This document shows, piece by piece, positions 12,799 through 24,874 of a stretch of DNA of 64,000 nucleotides. Source of the DNA: Dipetalonema caudispina (taxonomy: Eukaryota > Nematoda > Chromadorea > Rhabditida > Onchocercidae). Under the pieces are notes generated by a model. The model was not told where the DNA came from, searched no databases, and saw only the letters and a list, made by a program, of their open reading frames with translations. Position 1 is the stretch's first letter, and the number at the start of each line of letters is the position of its first letter. The translations under genes and the position numbers were made by a program. The stretch covers positions 1 through 64,000 of the forward strand of contig JABVXV010000123.1 in the NCBI GenBank assembly GCA_013365325.1, read 5' to 3'.

Positions 12799-15574
12799 AA
12801 TCATAGAATGGAATCACACGCAAACGTGAACTAAGTATAGATTTGAATCATAGCATACTTAAATTCATTTGAAAATGCTTAAGTAAAACATAAACATAAA
12901 TGACATCATATTTTTTGGCAAATTAATATATAAAAAATTTTCATCCCATTAGATTTATAGAATTTTGAATATTAGAAAAAAAAAGAAAAATTCCAGCAAT
13001 TTGAAATGAAAACATATTGTTGCTAATCCAAGGAATTACTAAAGAAAAGAAAAGAAGAAAGAAATGAGCAATTATGACTAATTCTCAAAAAAATCCCAAA
13101 CGAGTTGCAAAATGTGCCGATGAATTCCATTTGAAAAATAAAATTTATAACATACATAGTTCATTGCTAACTAACAGCTTATAATTCATTTTTTTTTTTT
13201 TTTTCTTCAACCAATTATTTTCGATTGTACAAAATTCGAATTTTTATCTAAACATTATTGTACTAAAATCTCTAACTCTCTTAATTTATAAAAATTGTAA
13301 TTCTTAATTTATCATTTCAATTCTATTATCTAAGCAAATTTATGACAGTCATTTTCATTTTCTACTAAATGTTATATTCTAATTAAATTTATGAAAGATA
13401 AAAGTGATATGCATATTGCTATATATGATATAATAATAAATATATCGCTTTCCATTGTCAACAATTTTGAAATTGAATAAATTTAAAATGTACTCAAAAA
13501 TTTGTTTTTAAACATTTAACAATTGAATTTTCTTCTCTTCCTTCGTTTGTTTTCTTTCACAAATATTTTTGATAGGAAATGAAGAGGAGAAAATAAATGA
13601 AAGAACGATGAATCAGTGATGAATCAATTGTTTCAGCATATATGATGATGCCGAAATTTGGTGGTGTTTGCTTAAAGATCGAAAATAATAAAAAATGAAT
13701 GATATTATTATTTGTAATGTTCGAAGCTATCATTGATTCAAAATTAATTTATTTCAAAACGTGTCAGAATTTAAGCGCTCTTTTTAATGCGATCATAATT
13801 TGAACAACATAACCCTAATGGTATTAATATTTTACAACTGATTAAACAGTTAAAAAAAAAAAAAAATTCAAAAAATAAACCATATATAAGAACATACGAT
13901 AAGGAAACTTTTTTTTTTTCTTTTTTAGAAAAGAAATTTGGTATTTTGAAATTTAATAAGGAAATTTAGCAGGTAAAATTTTTAGCGAAGAAGATAAAAC
14001 AGGAAATTACTGGTGGATCTTTTAATAAAAAAATGAAATCATGAAAGGTCTTAAAGGATTAGGTTCATTTAATTCTATTATTTTAATTTGCTTTAATTCG
14101 CTTTTATGATAATGTTCAAAATCATTTCTTCAAAACAGTACAAGAATTTAACAATGATTTTTGGCAGTTTTCAAACAAAATTATTTCAACATTTCCTAGC
14201 TATTTCAGAAATAACTCACTACTAAATAGATGAACAACCTTAGAAGTTATGAATGAATTCAAAATGAAGTTATCACATACTAAACAACGAAACATTCTCA
14301 CTAAATTATTTGTTTATTCCTCAAATTAAATCAAAATCAAAATTTCATTATCACTAATATAGCTAATTACAATCAAATTAACTACAATACCAATGCTTTC
14401 AATTTTGTCAATCATTTCAATTTAGCATTGATCATGAAGAAGACACCTCATTATGGTTCTCTTTGATTATTTGATATGTTAGTAAAATTTCACGATAATT
14501 AGTAAGTGTTACAAAATCAATTCATGCTTTAAATCCACGGAAACATTTTCAAGAAATTCTGGAAATTCAACAACATCTTTACAGTCAACATTTCGTTTAG
14601 ATTTAATTATATGATTGATTTTCCTTAAATTATAGCATTATAATCTTTTATAAAAACAAAACCTTTTTTTCTATTATCTGACTTTTCTTCTCTTTTTTAC
14701 AATCAAATTTTCCCTTGGATTGAAATCAGTAAAATCGTTTCAGAACATTGCCAAATGTCAGCTTAATTAAAATCTAAAGCAAACATTCAAATATGAGGCA
14801 GTAGGTAAGCGATCACACAAGGAAAGATGCGAAAAATTCTGCAAGATAAAGATAAATCATTCTAAACTATTCATGATACATTTATCAATTTCATGCTTCT
14901 TTCCTAAATATCTTTGCTTTGTAATACAATAATCATCAATAGGACCGAATTACGCATTCGGAAAATTTCTCACCAGATAATATTGCAGAGATCAATTGCT
15001 GGAAATTCACATAGCAAAAAACAACTGTAGTAAGCAGAGATAAATTTAAACATACTACTATTAGAGAAATTCAGTAGAATGTTCATCGTTGGATAAAAAT
15101 CTTGGATATTTTCTGATGAAACTTTTCCTTCAACCTTTCCGAAGAACTTTACTCAGAATAAATTTACAAAACACCTACTAGTAAATGAAAAGGATCTATG
15201 CAGAACTTCAACTTAGTGTAATCATTAGCAAGATATTCTGAAAATTGTATTCTGCTTCGAAAAATTAGCTGAATTGTTGCAGGGAATATTAGTTGCTGGA
15301 AGTATAAAGTGCACTTTCACTTTTTTTCTAATTGCAAAAAAAGTGGAAGTTATTTGATCGGCTTATAGTAAGTTCAAATACAACTTCAGGATGATAATTT
15401 ACATGGTACAAAATAGACGAAACAGTGAATTAATAAATGAATGAATTCGATAGAAATAAAAGAATTGTAAGTGCCAAAATACCTGACTTTATCAACGATT
15501 ACATAACATTGAACACTATCTCTTTCCAAATAAAAACAAAATAAAAGGTTCATTTTTTCGATTCATTTTTACAG

Positions 15575-15782
15575 ATTCCAATGGATGAAAACTTGTGTAA
15601 CTTAAAAAATGAACGAAAAAGTGTCCATTCAGATTATTTCCCTATAATTTTAAAAATCGAATATGCATTGATATCCAACTTGTACGACAAAGATAATCTC
15701 GTTTTTTTTTCTGCACATGAAAGACAAATATTGCAGCTACACATAAATGACAACTGCTTACCTGTTAATATTATAACTTTGG
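15575..15782 (+). other. Orphan exon-like frame, possibly FAN1-related
   Basis: A strong acceptor (attcatttttacag, ending at 15574) precedes an open frame with ATG at 15581 that ends at a plausible phase-1 donor, G|GTAACG, at 15782. Codon use looks like coding DNA. The stretch DYFPIILKIEYALI, then KDNLVFFSAHERQIL, recalls the FAN1 nuclease segment of the form YYL..F..VL..VL...DD..LF...E..I. The residues after it do not match, and I found no partner exon downstream with the expected RLF.RK..W motif, nor a nuclease domain. It may be a remnant of a copied gene, an isolated exon of something else, or chance. If left unspliced, the frame ends at 15799. Confidence 0.25.
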
Positions 15783-16637
15783 GTAACGAAATACTTTAAA
15801 GTGGCACAGTCAAAAAATCAGTTTGCATATTAAAAATTGCAATAATCAACAAATTGATTAATAAGTAACAAAATGATACAAAATAAAAGAAAGAAAAAGG
15901 CACACAGAATTTTCTGAAACTGATTATCGTTTAACAAATCGAATAGCAACTTTACTGGCGCAATCGTCAGTCAGATGTCACTTTTTGCCCATTAGCAATT
16001 ATAAAAAGTAAATAAGTGAAAAATGCTGCAGCATATGCTTACCAAAATATTTAAAACAGAAAGGAAGCTAGTCATGAGAAAGATTAAGCAACAGAAAGGT
16101 AATTGAATGCCACTGATTGTATTAAGAATTAAAACCACTTATTTAAAATTGAATTAACTATGGTCACCGTTACTATTCAATGAGAAGCGGTCAACAAAAT
16201 TGCTACTATGTAAAATTTAAAACCAAACTGTTGATATGAAATGAAAACCAAGGAACATGTGCAAGAAATTACTTTTTATCCGATGATGAAATTTTGCCTT
16301 TTATATATTATAATACGATTTCATGATTTTGTAATATTCCTACAGAAATAAACGAATTTAATAAAGTCACAAGTTTTGTGCTTTCAAAACTCGGAGAACT
16401 TCTGATTTGTAATGAAAAGAAAGAAAAGAAATAGAGTAAATACTTCACTTTTTATTACGAGAAATTAAATTTTAGAAATTGCTGAATGGCTTAAGTTAGC
16501 AAGCACACGAACCCACATAATGTTTCCTCAGTACAGTTATTTTTACCTAAGCACATAATAATATGAAGATTCGAAAATTGAAGTTTGCTTTGACAAATCA
16601 GGGGATTCTAACCTAAATTAACAACTGTTTAATAAAA
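15783..16637. other. Intergenic, no gene seen
   Basis: AT-rich DNA between the orphan frame and the 3' end of the methyltransferase. The 3' UTR of the minus-strand gene must lie in its right part; no clean AATAAA was found close to the stop. Confidence 0.55.
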
Positions 16638-19600
16638 TCAATTTGCTATTTTATTTTCCTTGTCATCCTCATCACTGCTACTATCGTCAACAGCGTTCCC
16701 AACAAGTCGTGGCCAATATCGCATGCAATTCAAAGCACCACAACTAAAATATCAGTTCGGGTAAGATTTATTTAGAGGGTTAACACAAGGTCGTTCTTGT
16801 GGGGATAAACACATCGGAAGCAAATACGATGACTCACAAGCACTCCACAGTTCCCTCTTCTGACGTTAATATCGTTTCTGGTTTCCATTTCCCTTCGAAA
16901 TAGTTCAATGTTAGCTCTTGTCCTGTAATCATCAAAATCAAAACCTATAACAAGCTCATCAGAAAAAAATTATGATAATGTTATTTATTCAAATTTCGAA
17001 CTGAATTGTAAATTCCTTTCAGGAAGAAAAATTCATAATAATCAGGCTTACATGAACCAATAAAATGCATGGAATACTGGAAGATCTAGTAATATTTTCG
17101 AGAAAGAAGGACCTCGAGAAATCCGACACTTGCTAAAAAGTCCAATTCGATGGAATGACTGATCGAACCGTTCAACCTGTACACGAACAGCAACCAAATT
17201 CGGATCGCAGGAATGATTAACAAAAGCAGCCTCATTTCCGTAGTATTTTGCATCAATCAGGTACTTTATTTCACTGTAACCATTCAATTCAAACTGATAC
17301 ATGCTATCGCGACGTGAATCACCCTCAGTGATGGTTAGCACCTATAAAGTCTCCAGAATTTAAACGGATATTTTAAAACCTTCTTCAAAGATCGCAAAAT
17401 CGAAATTTTATACTTACTTCCCCGATATATTCCACAACAAACATATTTGATGGTATATCTTCCAACGCAAAAACTCCCCAACCACGAGTTTCCGTACGAA
17501 CTATTGCCACTTTATAACGACGTCCATTCTATAAAGCAATTATTACTACCCATAAATAGTAAATACTTCTTATTCATATATAATTCGGGGAACAGACCTG
17601 AACTATTTTTGTTGGACAATCATCGGAGCATCGACAACCGTAACATTCCACAATAAGGTATTCATTCGACAATTTATAAAAGCGCGAACGAATACGCCGG
17701 CGTTTTGTGTAAAAAAATTCCGATTTTTCGATCTGCAGTTATTGTAAGCCGTTAATCACCTAATATTCCAAAATCGAAGCCCACATATGCATACCAAGTA
17801 ACAACTAAGCCCTCCTTCACACACCTAAAAAAAGCAACAGTTGAAGAAATGGGCAAATGAAAATTCTTGTCTATAATGATCCGTATTACCATTGGGCAAC
17901 AGCTTTCTCCACTACCACATTTCTTCGTCTCGCAAGTGCACCTTATAGGTGTGTGATTCAAAGTTTTCATATGTGCTTCTGCTTCAGCTGACCATTTATT
18001 TCCCATGATATACTGCAACAATTTCGAGAAAAAATACCGAAAGAGAAATATACAATGATTCATTAAAGTCATGTCACAAATGCTTTCACGAGCTTCCATT
18101 AAAGTAATTAAACTCCTTACAAATTAAGCATTATTTTAGAAACTATAATGGACAGTTATATCGTCTAACATCTTTACGGCAAGAAAGAATGATCAAAAAC
18201 GATGGGAATTATATTATACGAAGTTTTATTATAATTGAAAAGAAACCGTAAAATCATGCCTGCGCCTTGTATAATCGACATCGTTATGAATATACAAGAT
18301 TTGTTGTCCGTTTGCTCGCAAGAGAGTATTAATTTCATTTTCCCACCGCATAAGACTGTGTAACTGTGATATTTTCCTCAATTCTGACCATTGTTGTTCA
18401 TGGCGTATTACAACTGAAAGTGCCCTTTCCCGATCAAAATATTCCTTTACCTGGAAATATAAAATAGCAGTGTCTATCAGCTATTAAGAATTGTAATGTC
18501 CAGAAAATCAATCGTACCGTAACTACGAAGTTCTTTAGTCTGTTCCTTTTAAATTGCTAATTTCAGGCTTCCAAAATATCGGATAATCAATACTCACCGC
18601 CTCGGACATATTCCCAAACGTATTTCGAGGCTGCCACGAACTTCGCTTGTAAGGCCATCCAACCCATTTAATATAATAAAGCCATACGCCATTCTGAAAT
18701 AGACGAAAATCATATTTGTAACACTGTTCAACACCGGAATATACAAATAATGAAGGATGATGACTACGGCAGAAAATTTAAAAAAATGAAGTAACTTCAC
18801 GTGAAACGGTTATAAAAAGTACAAAATTTTAGAAAACACCTGTAGTCTTTTTCTAGCAAGGATACGTTCAACTTCATACATTCCATTTTCGTCTCTTCCA
18901 ACATCTATCGTTGGTTCCTGCTCATCATCAGAACTTTCATCTCTTACTATTCGAGATGTTATTGATAACGACGAACAATCTTCCGATGATAATCGGGAAT
19001 TCTGAATCATATAAAATAGGACTGCAACATTAATTTGACATAGCTAATTTGTTGTATGAAATATGAATATTGGAGAGCCGAAAAACAAGAAGTTCACAAA
19101 AAAACGAACCAAATTGTGGGGATCCAACTTATCGATAGAAGTGACTTTGTATTTCACGCTCGAAAAATTCTTTTCAAATATATCCGTCGATGATGAACAT
19201 TTCTGTTTATGCTTCCAAGAAATGAGATGATAAGGCGATGCTTTCCTTCTTCGATAAGATTGCAATGGTAATTTTTTTTGTCGTTTTTTCTGTGTTGTTT
19301 GTGTAGATTTCACAAGTGCATTTTCATTCCGCATATTGTGTGACGGTTGAGGTCTTTTCTTGAGCAAATCTTTTTGCACCGCTTTAAAAGCAGTTCCGCT
19401 GCAATCATTCTCATCAACAACAGATCCATATTTCTGATCTAAATCCGATCCATTAATTTTTAACGATTTCAAATGTCGTCCGCTATCACTTCGCTCAATT
19501 GACTTAAATTTTTGCATTCTTTTGATTGCTCTGGATTCCAATATATCTTCCAAAACAATAGTAAAATCCTTGATTCCAAACCTTCTTTTCAAATATTCAG

Positions 19601-20150
19601 TATAATCATTTTCTCGAACCGATGACCTCTTTGATCGTGGAGAGTTTTCAAACCATATACGCATTCGGTTTGCGACAACTGCTTTACTAGCTGTTAACGT
19701 ATTTATGAATGACATCTGTCCTGCTTGTGAATGACGAAGGCAATGCGAATTGTTTGATGATGCTTCTACTTTTTGATGAGCTCTCTGAAGCGATTTACCA
19801 TCACTTTGAAACGATATATTGGCAGATGATAAGTTTGATTTACATCTGAGGGTCCGGTCAACCTATGAAAACAAGTCACTTTCATCTTATTACATACAAA
19901 TGAGTGAAGTTAAATCAAAAATTTAAGCCTCTTCCTAAACCAATAATTCCCAAATGAAAATTGACCAAAGTAGTTTCTTAAATACAGAAACTAAATGAAT
20001 GCAGCCGATATATTAAGTCCGGGTTAATGGAGATTCGATTAATTGATTCAAGAATGATTAACTAATTACCACTTTGTTGATTTTTTTCTGGAAATCAATT
20101 GCTCTACTGGAAAAATGCTGCAAATTTTCAGATGTGTTCTCGTTCAACAT
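16638..20150 (-). CDS. Suv39h: SUV39-type histone H3K9 methyltransferase
   Basis: Eleven exons joined in phase: 20150-20070, 19862-19110, 19001-18840, 18693-18598, 18450-18247, 18012-17890, 17732-17598, 17528-17418, 17341-17113, 16922-16838, 16743-16638, giving 694 residues. The start is the ATG at 20150. A basic, serine-rich N-terminal region of about 318 residues is followed by a chromodomain (about 318-372; YEVERIL, then YYIKWVGWPYKRSSWQP), a pre-SET domain with all nine zinc cysteines (RCTCETKKCGSGESCC, then ECYGCRCSDDC), a SET domain (GRGWGV equivalent RGWGVFAL, EYIGEVLT, catalytic NHSCDPN near residue 597, then ELTLNY where the family usually has ELTFDY) and a post-SET motif CFCGALNC. 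The family writes H3K9 di- and trimethylation in the nucleus, and the chromodomain reads the same mark. The exon 9 donor (G|GTCCTT) is weak, but the junction restores SRGQELTLNY. A short acidic C-terminal tail follows post-SET. No key residue is missing. Confidence 0.93.
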
Positions 20151-21313
20151 TGCTCCTTCATTAAAAAACCAAATGATATCTCTATAATATGCAAAATCAG
20201 ATGATAAACTAATAAAGAAACGAACTGCCACATACGAACTAACTAAAGCTTTTTCTCTTCAATATCAATAAGCAATAATAAGCTTGTAAAACTCGAGAAA
20301 AAAGTTCGTAAAAAGAAAAGAATTCTTTTTTTTTTCCTATGAATTGAGCACCAATATAAAATACAAGAAGTTGATGTATTTCAAAGTTTTTAATGTTTAG
20401 TTCCAAGTACCAACTAAACGTTGTAAATATTGATGCATAACTCCAAAAATGTATTATCCATGTTTAGTTATTTTGTAATTTTCGGATCAATCGATTTATA
20501 TTTACTTTTTATATGTGAATAAACTATTTTTACTATCTCATGCAAATGGAACACTAAACTTAGAAGTAAAAAATGTAATTTAAAGGAATAAATGGGCACC
20601 ACAAATATATTAGCCAAGTTAGAAGTAATTCCATCGAAATATTGATAATATTTCATGATTAACAAAGATCAGTACTGTATCTATGGTACTCCAGATAGCC
20701 AAGGTTGCATTAATTTGATATAAATATAGATTGACAGAATCCTACAACACTTCTGATATCGATCCTACGAGTTTTGCCGTTTCGAAAAGATATCACTAAC
20801 TAAAAACATAGAAAGGATTTTAAGGCAAAAAATGTTTTGAGGTTGGATTATCTTTACGTTAATTTATGAACGGTTTTCGTAAACATCAATCTGAAGTGGT
20901 TGTGTTAATTGATAAAACTTTAGAAAAATGGCTTGAACCAAAATGATTTATGTTTATTAGTCATTACTAATATGGTATTTAACAATGTATTCACTATAGA
21001 ATGAAAGAAATTAGAAGCAAAAAAGTAAACAAATTGACGCTATATTTTTTATGTATCATCAAGACAGAAAGGTCACACTGACAGTGTTCTATAAATAACA
21101 GTAACAAAAAGATCAAATAGATAGCAATCTGTTGCTTGACATATATATAAGTTAAGTATAGTTTCATATTAATAAACACATCGTTTCAATCACATAAAAT
21201 TAAATACAATTAACACATTTCAACATTACATACCAGCATAGAGTACAGTAAATAGGCGTTGTGTATTGTTATAAGATCTTTAAATGAGGATTAAAAGTAG
21301 AGGAGAAGCAGTG

Positions 21314-21360
21314 GAAGAGAGAGAGAAAGAGAGAGAGGGAGAGAGAGCGAGGGAGAGAAG
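21314..21360. repeat. (GA)n-rich simple repeat
   Basis: GAGAGAGAAAGAGAGAGGGA-type purine tract, imperfect. Confidence 0.9.
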
Positions 21361-21444
21361 TAAAAGGATGGATAAGACGATATAACTGAATATCCAACAG
21401 TGGTACTTGCTACCAGGTTTCTCCTCAATATCGAATAATAGATT

Positions 21445-21508
21445 ATTCCTAATCCTTCAATGACCCAATGTTGTTAATTCCTAACTCTTCAATGACCCAA
21501 TGATGTCA
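21445..21508. repeat. 32-bp tandem duplication, two copies
   Basis: Units 21445-21476 and 21477-21508 both begin ATTCCTAA and share CTTCAATGACCCAATG; they differ at about five positions. Confidence 0.88.
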
Positions 21509-22955
21509 ATCTCTGAAGATGTAATAAATCAAGAGGTAAGAATCTCACGTCACTTCCCAACTCGGAATCTCTACGTAAGCCATACCCGTCTAAGGTCATC
21601 ACAAGTACCTATGTCAAAAAGACCCGCCTGAATCATTTTGAAAATTAGAATCCCATGCCTAATTAAGGCTTTTAGCAGGTTAATGACTTTCAATTAACGC
21701 AAATAAGTAAAGTACGTAGACATGGCTTCTATCAGAAGATTTTACCTAATTACTTAAGGTAATTAGTATAATTTGAGGATCATTGATTTATATTTTCACT
21801 AAAATAGCGAATTTTGTCATCTTCGAAGGTTGTTAGAGTTTACTTCTAGAATATATCTCAAATAAATTTCATTGATTTTTTGATTAAAAAATTTTTCCAA
21901 AACAGAACATAGCAATGGAATAATTTGCTGTAAAAGCTACGCTTCTATCTCGTTTAATTATCATTATTAATATTTGTGCATGTCGTATGATTACACTTGC
22001 ATACTGCACAAATAGTATTACTATTACGTTTGCATATCACTTAAAAGTTTGCATTTTACACAACAATAATTAGCACTACTCAAAAATGCAAAAAATCTTC
22101 ACTTAACTTTATAAAACAAACCAAACATATTTTTTACTATTTTCTTATCATTAAATTTAAAATGGAACAAATTATGATTATAAATTAAAAAAAAAAAAAA
22201 GAAAGGATTACTAAAAAACTTATCGAATTTGTCGATTATATCCAATTTGTAGTCATTTTTCTTTTTGAATATGAATGTCAAAAATTTCCATAAGATTTTT
22301 CAATTCAATACATATTTATTTGATATTTGATGAGTGTACTGCAAAAGATACGATAAATTATCAAGTCATATTTATATGCAAAAGTTTGCAAGTTTCGGAT
22401 ATGTATTATTCTTTGAGATGTTGGTTGTATCACGTTGAGAAATTGTCAGGTTCAATTTTACGACTCTATGAATACTTAAAAAGAAATTTACTTATATTAT
22501 CCATTTGTAGCTTTGTTTTGTTCCCTTTTTTAATTCATGTAAATTAATTTGAAGCATATGGGATGTAATTGTTAATTTTAGATCATTAAATTTCACTTAG
22601 CATATTGCCTTTATTGATGTAGAAAAAATGATGTAACATTTTAATAAGTTGTAATACTTTATCTTCCAGAAAATGTATCTTTATCATACGATGAATGATA
22701 TAAATGATAAAGAAACATTAAGGCAGGAAATATTAAAAAGTGATACGATGAATGCATTCATGCCAAATTTATATAATAAACAATTAAACTAATTAGTAAA
22801 CAACTAATAACAATTTATCATCGAATCTTCCATAATTTAACAATGAATACAATTTTGCTCAAATAAAAAACAAATTCATTTCTTCCACTGATTTGTTTAT
22901 ATGCAAAAAAAATAATAAGAATGGTTACTGTAATAGAATTAAAAAGCAGAACAGA

Positions 22956-22975
22956 TGGTTGGTTGGTTGGTTGGT
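22956..22975. repeat. (TTGG)n tetranucleotide repeat
   Basis: Five TGGT units in a row. Confidence 0.88.
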
Positions 22976-24874
22976 CGATATTTTAGGAGAGAAAGCGGTT
23001 ATTGGACTGATAGGGTGGAAGAACTCGTTGTTTACCTAAATGATTTCAGCTGATTACGATCGTATTGTTGTTGAGGAATATTTGTCAAATTTACGATAGG
23101 ATTTTTATTACTTTTGAATTAAATGTTAAAATTTTCGTAACCTTTTTCGTTTCAAAATATTTCCTCAATATATTATAATATTTATGCTGTAAAGGTCAAC
23201 CAAAATTTGTCAATTATATAAAAAATATCTTTATCATATGATACTGTCAGTTAAATGAAGTTATACTTATGGAAATCGATTTATATTATCATTGCTTAAC
23301 AATCAATTCACAATTGTTCTTCAATATATAATAATTTGTGAAGATTTTGAATAGAAATCGGTATCAATCTTGTCACCTATAAAATTCCTGATCATGATTT
23401 TTTTTTTTTTAAATATATATTACTTAAGAAGAATTTATATTTAGATTTTCATTGTTAATATTCAATTTAATATAAAATACTCTACAAAACTGCCATAAAT
23501 GGAGAAAATATCAAAAATGGAACAATTAACGATGAATATTTTTAGGAAGAACAGAATTTGTTGGCTATGGAATGTTAAACATCATAGCTTAGATTCATAT
23601 TTCGGCTTAACTTCTGATAATGTCATCCGATCGATTAAGAATTCCAAAAAACATTGCTAAATTTTTCACATTGATACTTCCATCATCCATAAATAGACCA
23701 TTTCAATTGCTTAACATTTTAAATTACAACAATTCTTCTAACGGTTGTGAGAAATTTTTATCGATCACTTTAAATATATTCAAATATGAAAGTTTTTCAG
23801 TACTGAAATAGAATGTTTTATGTGCTATATATTGAAAATGATATTAACAGTATAGTATGTAAAGAATTACTATTAGAACTAACATTTTATTTTTAAAATT
23901 GCTACCAGAATTTGAATATCACAACTCTGAATTGATTTTCCTGAAAGTTTGACCAGAATAAGACCGAAATTTTAGGATTATTTCAAAAGCAATTCAATTT
24001 ATTCAACTTCACCATTTTCATTTAGTTAGAAGGAAAATGTAAGTAGCACGTACGTATTGCATTTTCAATTAGTTCATATTGTACAGTTTTGAGTTTTCAT
24101 TAATTTAATTTCGATTTGTTAGATTTTTGAAAGTTCATCCTTTCAAGTTAGAAATTTACTGAATGCCTTATTATTTTCTATTTATTACGTCTATATACTG
24201 TAGTATTGATTTCATTTTTACTGCTATATTTTTTATGCAAAATAAGGGACAGTAATTTTTCTGTTCATCGCTTTTTTTTTTTTTTTTTTTGTGAAAATTT
24301 GTATTTAGAGTACAATTTCCATAACATTTGCAGCAGCTAAGTGTATTTTTTCCTCTTTTGATTTTTAATCATTTAAGCTGAAATATAACAAAAGATTTAT
24401 TTATTTATTTTTTGAATATTTTCTTTCGACATGACATTTAAAGCAGACGAATAATTGGTTCTATGTAGATTATTAGGCGAAACTATTCAGAAATATTGTC
24501 AATACATCTCACTACACTTCTTTAATTTTTATTTATTTATAATTACAAATGAATTATTCGTATCATCTCAACATAATTTGATACTAAACTAAGTGTTTGG
24601 ATGTGACATATATCTTTCTATGATATCCGATCAGTACAAACCTTTTTTTTTTTTATTACTAAAATTTGATTGAGGTTATATCAATTAAGTTTAATAATTA
24701 TCTGATAGCATTTGATAACTGATAATGCTAAATAATTCATGCTTAGGATAGGCAATATTTGACAGGTAGTGAAATATATCTCTTTTGGAAAAAAAAGAAA
24801 ATAATCTTTGAACAGTTGATAAGAGGTTTGTGAAGTGTTCCTTATCAGTTAATTATCATTTCGTTGCAAGCAAT

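Larger units (their letters stand above)
4901..15574. other. 10.7-kb gene desert
   Basis: AT-rich DNA in which the longest open frames (for example 6378-6809 minus, 5199-5483 plus, 7714-7944 plus) are low complexity or lack any splice or family signal. It holds simple-sequence tracts and short direct repeats listed separately. No gene is supported; distal regulatory DNA cannot be excluded. Confidence 0.55.
20151..24874. other. Intergenic region between divergent genes
   Basis: Shared 5' flank of the minus-strand methyltransferase and the plus-strand cotransporter, so promoters of both should lie here. It includes a GA microsatellite, a 32-bp tandem duplication and a TTGG repeat. Open frames at 22275-22547 and 23620-23811 show no family or splice support. 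Confidence 0.55.

Noticed and set aside
17795..17824. A 30-base micro-exon in the methyltransferase, with AG and GT borders and phase 0
   Set aside because: Including it would put two extra cysteines into pre-SET. Skipping it gives exactly the residue count of human SUV39H1 between the CC pair and the next conserved aromatic block.
22275..22791. Open frame at 22275-22547 and a short frame after an acceptor at 22670
   Set aside because: No matching phases or recognised motif; the composition is that of AT-rich background.
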